Shown: positions 49,641 through 62,451, numbered from the stretch's first letter. The stretch is DNA of 64,000 nucleotides from Paragorgia papillata (GCA_035771165.1 JAWNZC010000291.1:1199001-1263000); one strand, 5' to 3'. The notes: generated from the letters alone by a model not told the origin. Numbers and translations are program-made.

Positions 49641-50209
49641 CAAACGAAGACGCCTGATTTTAAAATTAGAGCATATAGGATTAGAGAGTCCGTTAATGTT
49701 CATTGTCGCTCGCTACACTTATGTAATATTTGTAAGATGTTACCCACTAAAGGACTGACTTGCAAACCCGAGCAAAGCTAGTATTCGATATGTATCAGCA
49801 GGCATTTTGTCCCATAGCAGTGCTGTGAGTAACTTCTGCTTCTGTAGTTTGTTGTGTATTACTGTATTTCTGTAGCTGCTACAGAAATGTTAGAAAAATC
49901 TAGCGATAAAAGTCGCTTATTCTTGATTTATATTTGTTTGTTGGTATCGATTTGGGAGAAACATTCGTTATATTATGATTAAATTTCATGAAAGCTAAAT
50001 TATACTTTTTATTCAAATTTTTCGACAAAAGATTTTCCCTCACGCTTCAGTAGTGACTACAGAAATACAGTAATACACACCAAACTACAGAAGTGGAAGT
50101 GGGAAGGTATTTCCATTTTGACTGCATGTAACACAAGTTTCAATCCCCCCAAACTGTACCAAGGCTACTCTCGCACTCGTCTTTCCCAAAGTTAACAATT
50201 GTTATACAA

Positions 50210-50431
50210 CCGAAATATAGTAAGGTTAGATATACTGCCGAAACAGAGAACGTAGGAATCTAACGTTTCGAGCGAAGGCCCTTCGTCAGAGAGAAACGTA
50301 TTTCTCTGACGAAGGGCCTTCGCTCGAAACGTTAGATTCCTACGTTCTCTGTTTCGGCAGTATATCTAACCTTACTATATTTCGATTGTTGTTTCTACAC
50401 TGCCTACACAGCACGCTACTTTTATTTCACT
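50210..50431. mobile_element. Foldback element, family F1, with 12-bp target duplication and known empty site
   Basis: Same arms, core and tail. Flanked by ATTGTTATACAA at 50198-50209 and 50432-50443. The vWA copy 2 unit carries the single-copy empty site near 60603, proving insertion into the copy 1 unit. Confidence 0.9.
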
Positions 50432-50784
50432 ATTGTTATACAATTGTATATACGAATCCTTACTTGATAGCCACATTGTCATCTGCTGTAAGCTCCGTGT
50501 TATCAGCCTCGTTTCCAGGCGTTAAGGGGAAGCCGCGCGGGTCCCAAAATGTCAGCTTATCCACTAGGGAATCGTCCACTCCCTGATAGCTTGCGTGAAC
50601 AACATCTTTTCTTTCTTTTTTCATTCATTCAATTACTAATTAACGAGACGAATAAAAGTTGTAATTAAAGGGGCAGTAAGATGGAAAATCTTCGAGCTAT
50701 TTTATTCAGAAAAATTTTCTGAGTTCCCAAGCGGGACTCAAATCGAGAAGGTTGTGGGTTCGAGTCCCGCTTGGGGAAAAAATA

Positions 50785-52070
50785 AAAAATGACGTACTAC
50801 GGTGCTGCCTATACTACTCGCTATGAGTGTTGCTAAATGGCGTACTACGGTGCTGCCCACTGCTCGCTATGAGTGTTGCTAAATGGTGTACTACGGTGCT
50901 GCCTACTGCTCGCTATGAGTGTTGCTAAATGGTGTACTACGGTGCTGCCCACTGCTCGCTATGAGTGTTGCTAAATGGCGTACTACGGTGCTGCCCACTG
51001 CTCGCTATGAGTGTTGCTAAATGGTGTACTACGGTGCTGCCTACTGCTCGCTATGAGTGTTGCTAAATGGCGTACTACGGTGCTGCCTATACTACTCGCT
51101 ATGAGTGTTGCTAAATGGTGTACTACGGTGCTGCCCACTGCTCGCTATGAGTGTTGCTAAATGGTGTACTACGGTGCTGCCCACTGCTCGCTATGAGTGT
51201 TGCTAAATGACGTACTACGGTGCTGCCCACTGCTCGCTATGAGTGTTGCTAAATGGCGTACTACGGTGCTGCCCACTGCTCGCTATGAGTGTTGCTAAAT
51301 GACGTACTACGGTGCTGCCTACTGCTCGCTATGAGTGTTGCTAAATGACGTACTACGGTGCTGCCTACTGCTCGCTATGAGTGTTGCTAAATGACGTACT
51401 ACGGTGCTGCCCACTGCTCGCTATGAGTGTTGCTAAATGGCGTACTACGGTGCTGCCTATACTACTCGCTATGAGTGTTGCTAAATGGCGTACTACGGTG
51501 GTGCCCACTACTCGCTATGAGTGTTGCTAAAATGGCGTACTACGGTGCTGCCCACTACTCGCTATGAGTGTTGCTAAATGGTGTACTACGGTGCTGCCCA
51601 CTACTCGCTATGAGTGTTGCTAAATGGCGTACTACGGTGCTGCCCACTGCTCTATACGAGTGTTGCTAAAAATGGCGTACTACGGTGCTACCCACTGCTC
51701 TATACGAGTGTTGCTCAAATGGCGTACTACGGCGATGCCCACTGCTCTATACGAGTGTTGCTAAAAATGGCGTACTATGGCGCTGCCCACTGCTCTGTAC
51801 GAGTGTTGCTAAATGGCGTACTATACGGTGCTGCCCACTGCTCTATACGAGTGTTGCTCAAATGGCGTACTACGGCGATGCCCACTGCTCTATACGAGTG
51901 TTGCTAAATGGCGTACTATGGCGCTGCCCACTGCTCTATACGTGTGTTGCTAAAAATGCCGTACTACGGCGCTGTACGAGTGTTGCTAAATGGCGTACTA
52001 TACGGTGCTGCCCACTGCTCTATACGAGTGTTGCTAGGAATGACGTGCTACGTTGTTCTATACGAGTGTT
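50785..52070 (+). repeat. 46-bp minisatellite, about 28 copies
   Basis: Unit contains GTACTACGGTGCTGCCCACT and TGAGTGTTGCTAAATGG. Early units carry GCTCGCTATGAG, late units (after 51640) GCTCTATACGAG. It lies between the two vWA units. Confidence 0.96.
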
Positions 52071-52467
52071 ACTTGGTGAGTATTGCGTCCATTTGGATGA
52101 TTCCGACTGGTGTGGGTCCAGATACGGTACTTGGAAGGGTGATATCCTGGCTCTGTTGGTTCCAGTACATCACTTATGGTGGTCAGCTCAAGATCCTGTG
52201 ACAGTAACACTGATGTCGACTATGACGATTAGAAAATGATCTAGCTAAATATCACTTTCCTATATAAGACTGAGAATTTGTAAAACTTGATAAAATCCGG
52301 TATAAAAAATGTCTGAGCACTTGTTCTTTATTACAATATATTAGAATGGCTTTAGTTGTAGTTTAAAGATAAAAACTCCCCGTTCACTTCACAGCCGCCT
52401 ACTTTCTCATCGCAACCGCCTACTTGAAATAATTATGAAAGCCCTGCTATATATACAACTATATATA

Positions 52468-53300
52468 CCGGGTGTCCCAAAAAAAACTTGCGCTGTTTGA
52501 TTTAATGTAACGTAAAAACTATAAAAGCTATTACACTCAAATAAGTTTTATTGTATTCAGAAAGGGCTAACTTAGATTTTGATATATAACATTTGAATGT
52601 CCGTGCAACATTGACTGAGCTATCGATGTTTTAAATCGAATAAGCATATTTGACAATGCTAAAAATTTGCATAAAATGGCCTATCAAATATTATTTGGTT
52701 AAACTTGATATATAATTTTATTGTGGTCAAAAGAACGAATGAAAAACATAATTGTTGGATAAACATTTATTCATTTATCAGAGAAAGTATGTCCTCTTGC
52801 ATAGCACATTGATCAATACAAACCCAAACTCTTTGATCTTTTGTTAATCGAGGCATATTCGAAAGGCGAAGGCATATTCGAAGACCAACTTTTTAATACG
52901 AACTCCCAAAGGACATCAAATATGCTTTCGAACGTTTTTAAATGTTTCATGCTTATTTCGTTTCCCAAGAGACACGAAAGGCTAACTTACTAGGACATTA
53001 CCCGAAATTAAAGTTGAGTTGAAATGCTAAAATTGAAATTGTTAATTTTTGTGGAAAATGGCAAATGTTTTCATATACATTTGATCAGCCGTGTTTCCCG
53101 ACTTTTCTACTCGTTTTTAAAGCGTGCGCCAAATTCAAACATTTGTATCTCACGTAATATTACATGAAATTTTTAGGGCTGTATATCAAGATCTAAGTTA
53201 GCCTTTCCTCAATACAATAAAACATATTTGAGTGTAATAGCTTTTATAGTTTTTACGTTACATGAAATCAAACAGCGCAAGTTTTTTGGGGGACACCCGG
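52468..53300. mobile_element. Tc1/mariner-like MITE (CCGGGTGTCC ends), 833 bp
   Basis: Ends CCGGGTGTCCCAAAAAA and GGGGGACACCCGG with TA on both flanks. Long inverted arms (AAGCTATTACACTCAAATA and its complement at the right). No transposase frame; it is an internally deleted or de novo MITE in the spacer between the vWA copies. Confidence 0.82.
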
Positions 53301-53504
53301 TACAACTATATACAACTATACACAACTATATATACAACTATACAGTATATACACAATTACACGCTATGTACAACTATACACAACTATATTATACAACGTA
53401 TATTATAAGTAATATTAGGCATTTCACTCGATTACATAGCATGTTCTCAGGATTTTGGGCGAAGAAAAATTCGAGTGTAGAATATATACATTTTAAGACC
53501 AGAC

Positions 53505-53620
53505 CGGGACCAGTTGCGAAAAATGCAACTACACAGGCCTTCCGGCAGGAATTGAACCCACGACCTTGCGATTCTAGTGCAATGCTCTGACCACTGAGCC
53601 ACGGAGGGCGTTGCCGAGAG
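53505..53620 (-). mobile_element. tRNA-derived SINE
   Basis: Reverse-strand copy of the same family: GGCTCAGTGGTCAGAGCA and GGGTTCAATTCCTGCCGG, then TTGCATTTTTCGCAACTGGT. Confidence 0.75.
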
Positions 53621-53892
53621 CTTGATCGCGAGTTCTGTATATATATTAAGGTGGTAATGCCAGGAGAGAATTGGGTATATTATAAGTAATATTGGGCATT
53701 TCACTCGATTACATAGCATGTTCTCAGGATTTTGGGTGAAGCCCAAAATCCTGAGAATATATTATACAACTATATATATACAGAATTATACGCTATATAT
53801 ATACATGGAGCAGGTCGAAGTCCAATCGTGGAGGGGAAGTAAGTGAACCGTCAGAAAGGCCTAGGGACTTCTGAACCACTTGGCTATATACC

Positions 53893-55120
53893 TAGTCTCC
53901 CTCGCAGCCGTTGTTAGGCTCGGTCCCAAACTCGCTCCCCACCAACGGCTGCTCACTCCAGCAATATACATTTCATTCCCTTTGTACAATGAACCAATGA
54001 GATTACATGCAGCGTTGATCACTGCTAAAATTAAACGCCAGCCTTTTGCCGAGCGACGAGGCAAGCGTTGTTGTGTAAAACCTGTTTAATCGAAAGCTAA
54101 TACTTCGAAAAGTTTAGCTTAGAACATTACAAAATTTACGAAGAAAAATGTTTTGACTTTCTGCTCATGCAAACAAAGGTGCGTATAAAAGTCACTCAAT
54201 GTGAAGCGTGTGGGCATCAGAGAAATATTGTTGGCCATATTGACATTTCCGAAGTCTGAAAATTATCTGTGTACTTCACGGCACTTGAAATCACGAATAT
54301 TTTCAGAAGTATAGCTTAGAACATCACCGAATTTCTAAAGAGTGCTATTTCGATTATCCTCTTTCACCACACGCAGAGAATAAAATAAAAGATGTAAACA
54401 CACAAGCCCGACGGAAATGGGGTGAACAAATATAGAGTGTGTTTACTTGAAAGTTAATATTTCGAGTAGTATAGCCTAGAAACGAAGAATGGTATTTTAA
54501 TTACGTTCTTGCCGCTCATATAAATAAATCCGTACGAAAACTTCTGAAAAGGCTACAAGTGTTTGCGAAATGTAGCAGGTCCAGGTAGTCTCCTTCGCGG
54601 ACGTTCTTTTATAGTGCTTCAGGTGTGCATAAACTACCGATCGAGAATATTTCGCCTTCTAGGTACGTATTTTAATTTGTTTTCTAGTTCAATGTTGCTC
54701 AAGCTAACCGAAGAAATCCCAAGACTTCGTAGGAGAATGACTTGTTCTTGCATATTAAAAGCTTCACAAGCGGAGAAACCACCACAATATAGCATGACCA
54801 GAAACCTTTGAGATTGTATCGGCGCTTGGTAAATCAGCGATTTACCACACTCGGTATAGGAAAGTTTACAAACATCAGTATTCCCTTGGACAAATTGGAC
54901 AACTGCTTTCCGTTGATAGGGATTAAGATCTTTTATTTTCAACGTTTAAACGTAAATCACACACTTTCTTACAGCAACTAATTAATTCGCCATCAAAATA
55001 CCGAGGCAAGGACATGCCAGGTGAAGGTCGGCTTTCCAGATTTCGGAAGGCTTGCTCTGATTGGTCAGATGCGGGAATGGAATGTGTTGCCGACCCTAAC
55101 AACGGCTGCGAGGGAGACTA
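53893..55120. mobile_element. Mutator-like non-autonomous element with 9-bp target duplication
   Basis: Terminal inverted repeats TAGTCTCCCTCGCAGCCGTT at the left end and its complement at the right, with CTATATACC duplicated at 53884-53892 and 55121-55129. The interior has no convincing transposase. It is absent from the equivalent place in the vWA copy 1 unit (near 44405). Confidence 0.85.
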
Positions 55121-55266
55121 CTATATACCAGATCAAGACAATATTAAGCAGGATATTGAAGAGACATAGGGGAATTGACTGCGCACTCAACACAAGATCT
55201 TATATACTCTTAATAGAACTAGATGACGCAAGTTGATCAGATGGATACATAATTATTAGTCGACCC

Positions 55267-55281
55267 CAATCATATATATAA
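55267..55281 (+). promoter_or_regulatory. CCAAT/TATA core promoter of vWA copy 2
   Basis: CCAATCATATATATAAG, with TATATATAA at 55273-55281, lies 64 bases before the ATG and matches the copy 1 promoter with one extra TA step. The 5' UTR is shorter than in copy 1. Confidence 0.6.
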
Positions 55282-55344
55282 GCACCCGGTCGGTCACTGT
55301 CACCGGACTCTGTTAGCAAAAGGCCTGACAAGTATAGAGGAAAG

Positions 55345-57798
55345 ATGTTTAAATTCTCTATCGTCTTGTTGCTCGTTGTAGCCTGCTTCGCAGACAACTT
55401 TGGTGAAGACTTCTTCGAAGAGAAATTGTTTGACGACACCAAAGATCCTAACGATGAAACAAAATGTTTTGACAACACCGAAAAATTTGACAACACTGTT
55501 ACCGAAGAATCAGACGACACCGACCAATCGGACGATACCGAAAAACTTGACGACACTGACAGATTCGACGACGCCGACAAATTCGACGACACTGAAGATA
55601 TTGACGACAGCAAAGAATTTGACGACACCGAAGAATCCGACCAAGAATCTGACGAAGAGTTTGATGCAGGCGTAGACATCCTAGGTGTCAAGTATTTGGA
55701 CGGAGCGCGAGAGGCGTTACTGAAATTCGCGGCGACATTACGAAAAGGCAAAAACGTGACGAATGCGTTTCTTAAAGTGATTGACGGCTTCGAAAGAAGA
55801 ATCGCTGACTTCCGAGCGTCGTTAGGCAGAAGGAGGGTGAACCCTAATTTGATTAAAAAGATTGAAGAGTTTATCAAGGAGGCGTCAACGGACAGAAAAG
55901 CCAACACGAACATAGTCCGAGCTCTGACAGCTGAAGGAATTCTTCTGTCTCAAATAACGAGTGAAAAAACCCGCGTCAAACGTTCTGACTTCCTTCTATT
56001 TGGGGCCCTCGCGTTTCTTGAGAGCATCAATGAAGATATTGGAGAAGAAGCGTTCGATGAATTCCTGAGCGTTAGTGGTTTGGTGACGTTGATTTTTGTT
56101 ATTGATGATACTGGAAGTATGTCTGGTGATATACGAGCAGCCATTACCATCGCTACGCAGATTGTTAAAGCTGAAAGGGATTACGAAGTGGATTATATTT
56201 TATCTCCTTTTAATGATCCAAGTAAGAAAATGTCGGTATTTTTTTCATCATCTTCTTCGTAATCACCATCATCATCTTCGTAATCATCATCATCTTCATA
56301 ATCACCATCATCATCTTCGTAAATCGTAATCATCATCTTCGTAATGATGATGATGATGATGATGATCATCATCATCATCATCGTAATGATCATCATAATT
56401 TTCATAAACATCATCTTCATAATCACCATCATAATCTTCGCAATGATCATCATCATCTTCGCAATGATCATCATCATCGTTATCATCATCATCATCATAA
56501 TCATCATCATCATAATCACCATCACCATCATCATAATCACCATCATGATCATCATCATCTTTGTAATGACCATCATCATCTTCGTAATGATCATCATCAT
56601 CTTCGTAATGACCATCATCATCTTCGTAATGACCATCATCATCTTCGTAATGACCATCATCATCTTCGTAATGACCATCATCATCTTCGTAATGACCATC
56701 ATCATCTTCGTAATGACCATCATCATCTTCGTAATGACCATCATCATCTTCGTAATGATCATCATCATCTTCGTAATGATCATCATCATCTTCGTAATGA
56801 TCATCATCATCTTTGTAATGATCATCATCATCTTCGTAATGACCATTATCATCTTCGTAATGGCCATCACCCTCTTCGTAATCACCATCATCATCGTTAT
56901 CATCATCACCACTATCATAATTGTTAAACTTTAGTTTAATGTTCTCGTTTTAAACAGAGACTGGTCCGATTACGGTCAAAGACGAGACTCAAGGAGAAGA
57001 ATTTGTGACAGCTTTACAAGCATTGCATGCCGATGGCGGTGGTGACTGTCCTGAACTGGCCTTCAAGGGAATGCTTGATGCCATAGACGCCGGTCCTCAA
57101 CCCGGCTCTTCAATGTACGTTTTCACAGACGCCTCGCCAAAAGACGTCACCCCAGAGAACACTGAAACTCTCCTCAACAAGGCACATGATCTAGACATTT
57201 TCATCAATTTCTTCAGTAGAGGTGACTGTGGAAAGCCAGATAGTATCGCTGTCTATGACCAACTAGCTGAAGAAACAGGAGGATATGTTTATCCTTTGAA
57301 ATCAGAGCACGAAATCACCGAGCTTGGAAAACTGGTTTCAAAAACTTTAAGAGGCTCAGTCACGACTGGATCTGGTGGAAGTGGGTCACCAACGGGTCGA
57401 CGTCGACGAGCCACGGCTAGCCAATACAGCACATCGGTTGACGACTCCATTGACCAAATAATCATTACAGTCACAACACAGAACTCGGGTGTGGGGGTAA
57501 CCCTGCTGGATCCTACAGGAAAGACGGTCACCGAGGGACGAACGCCGTTAGCGAAGGGAGTGGTGTATGATCTTGCTCACCCCGTTGCAGGTGTCTATAA
57601 ATTGGTTGTCCCAGTCACTGCTGGAGCTCATAAATACAGGGTCAACGCAGTAAGCAGCATAAATATCGATTTTGGACATTACTACGCTTTTATTCCAAAG
57701 CGTGGCAGAAACCGAGTTCCCGTACCTCTAGAGCAACCACTTGAAGGTATTAAGCTTGCTGTCTTGTAGAGACAACACAGGCAGGCAGGCAGGCAGGC

Positions 57799-57873
<75 letters not shown>

Positions 57874-58997
57874 GAAAGGAAAGGAAGAGAAGGAAGGAAG
57901 GCAAGGAAGCAAGAAAGGAAGGAAGGAAGGAAGGAAGGAAGGAAGGAAGGAAGGAAGGAAGGAAGGAAGGTAGGAAGGAAGGAAGGAAGGAAGGAAAGAA
58001 GGAAGGAAGGAAGGAAGGAAGGAAGGAAGGGAGAAAGGAAGGAAGGAAGGGAGAAAGGAAGGAAGGAAGGATGAAAGGAAGGAAGGAAGGAATGAAGGAA
58101 GGAAGGAATGAAGGAAGGAAGGAAGGAAGGAAGGAAGGAAGGAAGGAAGGAAGGAAGGAAGGAAGGAAGGAAGGAAGGAAGGAAGGAAGGAAGGAAGGAA
58201 GGAAGGAAGGAAGGAAGGAAGGAAGGAAGGAAGGAAGGAAGGAAAAGAAGAAAGTAAAGGAGGTGAAAGAAGAAAAGAGATAAATTTCACGTCGGACTCG
58301 CCGGTGTTTCCGTTGGCTTCACTCTATTAAGTAAACTTGCTTTCTGTGAAAGTATAGATCTTACGTGACAGAGGAAGAGAAATTTTGGTCCGACAACCTC
58401 GTCCTTTTCTGTCGTTTAGGATTTCCAGCAAACGTATTTATAACTGTGGCTGGCGCAGAATTCGTGAAATCCAAATCATTATCAATCAAAGTCATTGATA
58501 AATCAGGCACGGTTCGTGCAGATAAAGTACTAACGCCAATTGGAAGGAGTGGCCTTCGTTATATCGTTGAATTTGACGCACCATCCGGTCCATTCAGACT
58601 CCAACTAAACGGAGAAACAAGGAAAGGAAACGCTTTTGTGCGTTTATCAGCACGCGAAGACGAAACGACACGCGTGGTCTTACGAGCGAGTTACACGCCA
58701 GGTTCAAATGTCTTGTTCCGCGGGAAGCGTACACGGCGTACAATCCAAATAAGAAGTGGTGATGTCGGAGACAGCGTGGAAACCTACATACTTAGTTTGA
58801 AAGACCAGCGTGGATATGGAAAAGTATTAACGCAGCCTAGACCAGTGAGACGTGGCCGATTCGGATTTGCTGGAATTGAATTCACAGTTCCTGGAGACGC
58901 GCCCAAGGGCAAGAACGAGAAAGTTGAAGTTTACTTGACCAAGAAAGGAGAGAGCAAGCCTGTGGCTACCTTGGTCCTCTCTCTACTAATTGTGTGA
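55345..58997 (+). CDS. Secreted hemicentin-head-like vWA protein, copy 2
   Basis: Three exons (55345-56221, 56958-57746, 58420-58997), same phases as copy 1, give 747 aa. Exons 2 and 3 have exactly the same lengths as in copy 1 (789 and 578 bases); exon 1 is 48 bases longer because of extra residues in the acidic region (DDTDRFDDADKFDD and nearby). Signal peptide, MIDAS (DDTGSMSGD), GGGDCPE, the GRRRRA cleavage site and the beta-rich C-terminal regions are all kept. Differences cluster in the acidic tract and in exon 3 (for example RTRRTIQIRSGD against RVEFTLQVRRGD). No stop or frameshift is seen, so both copies look functional. It lies about 10.3 kb downstream of copy 1 in the same orientation. 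Confidence 0.88.
56240..56925 (+). repeat. Intron 1 of vWA copy 2: ATC triplets and a 21-bp unit
   Basis: ATC-rich sequence includes about 15 tandem copies of a 21-bp unit, CATCATCATCTTCGTAATGA plus C, at 56560-56880. Copy 1 has only scattered single units, so this array expanded after or during duplication. Confidence 0.9.
57778..58255 (+). repeat. (CAGG)n(CAGA)n(GGAA)n intron 2 of vWA copy 2
   Basis: Same composite order as copy 1; the purine-only GGAA tract covers about 57915-58245. Confidence 0.92.
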
Positions 58998-59259
58998 ACG
59001 CATTGCATACGAGTACATGTTGTTACTTTTTTGTCTATTTAGTATTAAACTGCTTAATGTTAAACGACTACACGCAAGAATAAAGCACATAATTAGCACA
59101 TAATTAGTGCATAATTAGTGCATAATTAGTGCATAATCTTAAATAAGCACCCAATAATGACTTAATGTCCTTCACTAAATAACTAGTAGCTTTTTTGTTA
59201 TCGAATTACGAATCTGTAATGAGAAAATATAGGCATTTGTGTAACTGTAATCTTCCAAA

Positions 59260-59265
59260 AATAAA
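59260..59265 (+). terminator. Candidate poly(A) signal of vWA copy 2
   Basis: AATAAA lies in the position equivalent to copy 1, about 265 bases after the stop. Confidence 0.45.
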
Positions 59266-59289
59266 TATGTCAGTTTATTAAAATCTTTC

Positions 59290-59452
59290 AGTCGGTCGGT
59301 GAGTGAGTGAGTAGGTGAGTGAGTGAGTGAGTAGGTGAGTGAGTGAGTGAGTGAGTGAGTGAGTGAGTGAGTGAGTGAGTGAGTGAGTGAGTGAGTGAGT
59401 GAGTGAGTGAGTGAGTGAGTGAGTGAGTGAGCCTGCAGTCAGTCAGTCAGTC

Positions 59453-59485
<33 letters not shown>

Positions 59486-59590
59486 GTCAGTCCGTCAGTC
59501 CGTCAGTGCGTCAGTCCGTCAGTCAGCCAGTCAGCCAGTCAGCCAGCCAGCCAGCCAGCCAACCAGCCAGCCGGTCGGTCGGTCAGGGGA
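59290..59590 (+). repeat. (GTGA)n then (CAGT)n then (CAGC)n repeat
   Basis: Tetranucleotides change in steps within 300 bp. It is present only in the vWA copy 2 unit; copy 1 reads straight from ATTAAAATCTTCCAAAGGG into the shared flank. Confidence 0.96.
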
Positions 59591-59599
59591 AAGCTTGGG

Positions 59600-59900
59600 T
59601 AGTGTTTGCTGTTAGGGCGCTGCCTCTTACTGCTGCAGTCCAAAGTTAAGCCCAGTTGGACGGGGTTAGTACTTGGATGAGTGACCCCCTGGGAAATGAC
59701 CCCGTTCTTGAGCTTGAGACTTATGTGAGTAGATTTGTTGTAATTGGTCTCTCGTGTGCTTTTTCCAGTTCTGTACGGATTCTCTAGTTTTCCTCCCTCA
59801 GTAAAATCAACACCTATAGATCTTAGCTGTGCTCCGTGGTCTGACATGTGTCTTCTGCCACGTCGATCTGCGTCCTTCGCAATTCAGCCACTGGCTGCAA
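59600..59900 (+). mobile_element. 5S-rRNA-derived SINE (vWA copy 2 side)
   Basis: Uninterrupted copy paralogous to 49040-49640: AGTTAAGCCCAGTTGGACGG, GTTAGTACTTGGATGAGTGA and the full tail to TTCGCAATTCAGCCACTGGC. It begins after GGGGAAAGCTTGGGTA, shared with the copy 1 side. Confidence 0.78.
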
Positions 59901-59904
59901 GTAA

Positions 59905-60530
59905 AGATGATTAGCCCCTCGCTATTATCCCATCCTTTGTACGTGTTTTTATCTTAATTCATCTATTAAGCCCCCCTGAAAATTGCTAAAAATTGTTAAT
60001 TTTTGGTATTTTGGGGGCCATCAGCAGGAGGGAGTATCAGAGTGAGATGAAAATCTAAAACGAAATATCGCCGTTGGTATAAAGTGTGTTGACAGAAGAA
60101 TTACTACAACAAACAAGTTACATGCAGTCAACTACCATCGGTATATTTATATAGTATTAATATACGGATATTTTTGTATTTTTATTGCCAAAAATATACT
60201 AAACAAACTGCTTGGGTTATTTTAACCTTATACATGTGTGGTCTGCCATTGTTCAGCTTGTGGTAAATTACATAGTCTTTATGCTTTTGTTTTTCTGTAT
60301 GTTAACGCTTCATAATCATATAGGCATGGTGTTTGGTAGATGTTTGTCTAGCTTAAATGCTAAAAAAATTGTTTCCGAGCCCAAGGATGGAACCTGCAAT
60401 TTCATAATCTACAGTTACACGCTCTCACCATTGAAAGAAAGTTCATAATCATACGTGCTTCCTAAACTGTATAGGCGCGTTAGCGTACAAGATATATAGT
60501 GTATATGGTATACTGTGATATAGATTTTTT
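59905..60530. other. Non-coding part of duplication unit 2
   Basis: A/T-rich. A weak tRNA-like word (GAGCCCAAGGATGGAACC, reverse B box) occurs near 60378. No gene seen. Confidence 0.4.
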
Positions 60531-60857
60531 TCTGTAACACAAGTTTAAATCCCCCCAAACTGTACCAAGGCTACTCTCGCACCAGTCTTTTCCAAAGTGG
60601 ACTATTGTTATACAACTGTATATACGAATCCTTACTTGATAGCCACGTTGTCATCTGCTGTAAGCTCCGTGTTATCAGCCTCGTTTCCAGGCGTTGAGGA
60701 GAAGCCGCGCGGGTCCCAAAATGTCAGCTTATCCACTAGGGAATCGTCCACTCCCTGGTAGCTTGCGTCAACAACATCTTTTCTTTCTTTTTTCATTCAA
60801 TTACTAATTAACGAGACAAATAAAAGTTGTAATTAAAGGGGCAGTAAGATGGGAAAT

Positions 60858-61338
60858 CTTAAAGTGTCTATGCAAAGAAAATTAAGTCTGTCTTATTTGA
60901 AAGAACACTTAAAATGATAGAGTAACATCTTTTGAAGTTTTTCCTTTCCTTGCTTCATTCTTGAGATATTTCAGTCTGTTTGATGTAAATGTCACATTTT
61001 GCAACGTCACACGTGCATAATGAGTTATCGAAAAAAGTTATATATCTTTGCTATTATCAAACCAAAATAATTCGAGGGAAGCATGTGTGTGTGTTTCGCC
61101 CAGAACACTAAACATGTAGATTTTCAAGTGATTATATTTGACAATAGCAAAGATATATAACGTTTTTCGATAACTCATTATGCACGTGTGACGTCGCAAC
61201 ATGCGACATTTACATCAAACAAACTGAAATATCTCAAGAACGAAGCAAGGAAACGAAAAACTGCAAAATATGTTACTCTATCATTTTAAGTGTTCTTTCA
61301 AATAAGACAAACTTAATTTTCGTTTCACAAGCACTTTA
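60858..61338. mobile_element. Foldback MITE related to 5385 copy, inserted in the vWA copy 2 unit
   Basis: Long arms (ATTTGAAAGAACACTTAAAA, then GATAGAGTAACATCTTTTG) with complement at the right and ends near CTTAAAGTG/CACTTTAA. It is missing at the equivalent place in the copy 1 unit (about 50695). Confidence 0.7.
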
Positions 61339-61339
61339 A

Positions 61340-62450
61340 TAACACACAACCTTCTCTGTTCGAGTCCCGCTTGGGAACTCAGAAAATTTTTCTGAGTAAA
61401 AAACATTTACATTTAATTCTCATATCCGAACTAGCATATTCATCTCTTCTCTTGACAACATTGTTGCATTAAGACATTAAAATGGAAAATCTTGCATTCA
61501 ATTTTCCGTATGCGGAAGTATAGCGTTCTTATTAAATCAATATCTCATCATGTTCCAGAGATATTCAGGTTTTTATAACATGTAAATGAGACGTCTTATG
61601 ATGTCATCTACTCCACACAGAGTAAACAAACTTCCCCAAATGAGGAATATATCAATCAATAACTGCATGTGTACATTGCACTGTACCATTCGTATTAGAA
61701 CACTGAGCTTCAAAGTTTCAGCATAATCTACCCATTATTTCCGTAGATATTCCTCCTTTATAAAATTAGTGGGGTAGATGACGTCAAAAGGTATTTTATT
61801 TCCATTTTCTTAAATACTTAATTGGAACAAAATCAGAATTTTTTCGAATTAGGCAAGAATATATCCAACACGAGTCTGTGTTCTTCTTCCGATTTCTAAA
61901 TACAGCCAAGCAAGTTCAAAATACAAGGCGAAGCCGAGTTCTTTTTAACTAGCTTGGCTGTATTTAGTCATCGGAAGACGAAATTTCACAGTGATCTTCC
62001 TGCGATTTCTAAACACTGATTAAATAGTGATTTCTTTTGAATTTTCCTCATGCGTTGTTCATCAGAGTTTGAAGAATTTCATAATACCACTTCGAAAATA
62101 ATAAACGTATAATTAAATGACTCAACAAATTTGAATTCATACAGACGTTTACGCTTGCAAAGAGTCACACAAGGCCCCGCTGTTAGTCTTGTCAGAAACA
62201 GGGATTCGGTACGTTTGACCGTCAGTGGGTAACTTTCCCCAAAAACTGAAAAACAAGCGCCTTGAATTGGGCTGTCTTTCAACAGCGGCACCGTGCTGTT
62301 CTAGACGACGCTAGTTAATATGTACACTGCTTCCAACCATATCTCAGTTTCATTCTAGCTTGCGCGCCAAGAGATAGCAACTGCGTTTATTTGCGCAACT
62401 TCAATTCGCTATTTTGTATCTCCGAAGAGAACTCTGTTCTACGCTTGAAA
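61340..62450. other. Upstream region of the third vWA paralogue
   Basis: Starts with CTCTGTTCGAGTCCCGCTTG, shared with 50750 in the copy 1 unit, then A/T-rich DNA with the foldback at 61875. No clear TATA box; the first exon follows at 62452. Confidence 0.4.
61875..61985. repeat. Foldback, CTAAATACAGCCAAGC arms
   Basis: CCGATTTCTAAATACAGCCA and TGGCTGTATTTAGTCATCGG about 100 bp apart. Confidence 0.6.
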
Positions 62451-62451
62451 A

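Larger units (their letters stand above)
53800..60850 (+). repeat. Segmental tandem duplication, unit 2
   Basis: Counterpart of unit 1 at an offset of about 10.2-10.3 kb near the genes, slightly less beyond. Unit-specific insertions: the Mutator-like element at 53893-55120, a (GTGA)(CAGT) repeat at 59290-59585 and the foldback at 60858. Confidence 0.88.

Noticed and set aside
50785..52239. Possible CRISPR-like array or coding repeat (frames of 97-184 codons)
   Set aside because: Units are contiguous without spacers and the host is eukaryotic; it is a minisatellite.
55200..55913. Minus-strand Ser-rich frame of 237 codons opposite vWA exon 1 (and 44979-45404)
   Set aside because: Antisense shadow of the acidic DD[S/T]E-coding repeat.
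62079..62291. Minus-strand 70-codon frame before the third vWA paralogue
   Set aside because: No splice or promoter support, no known motif, short.
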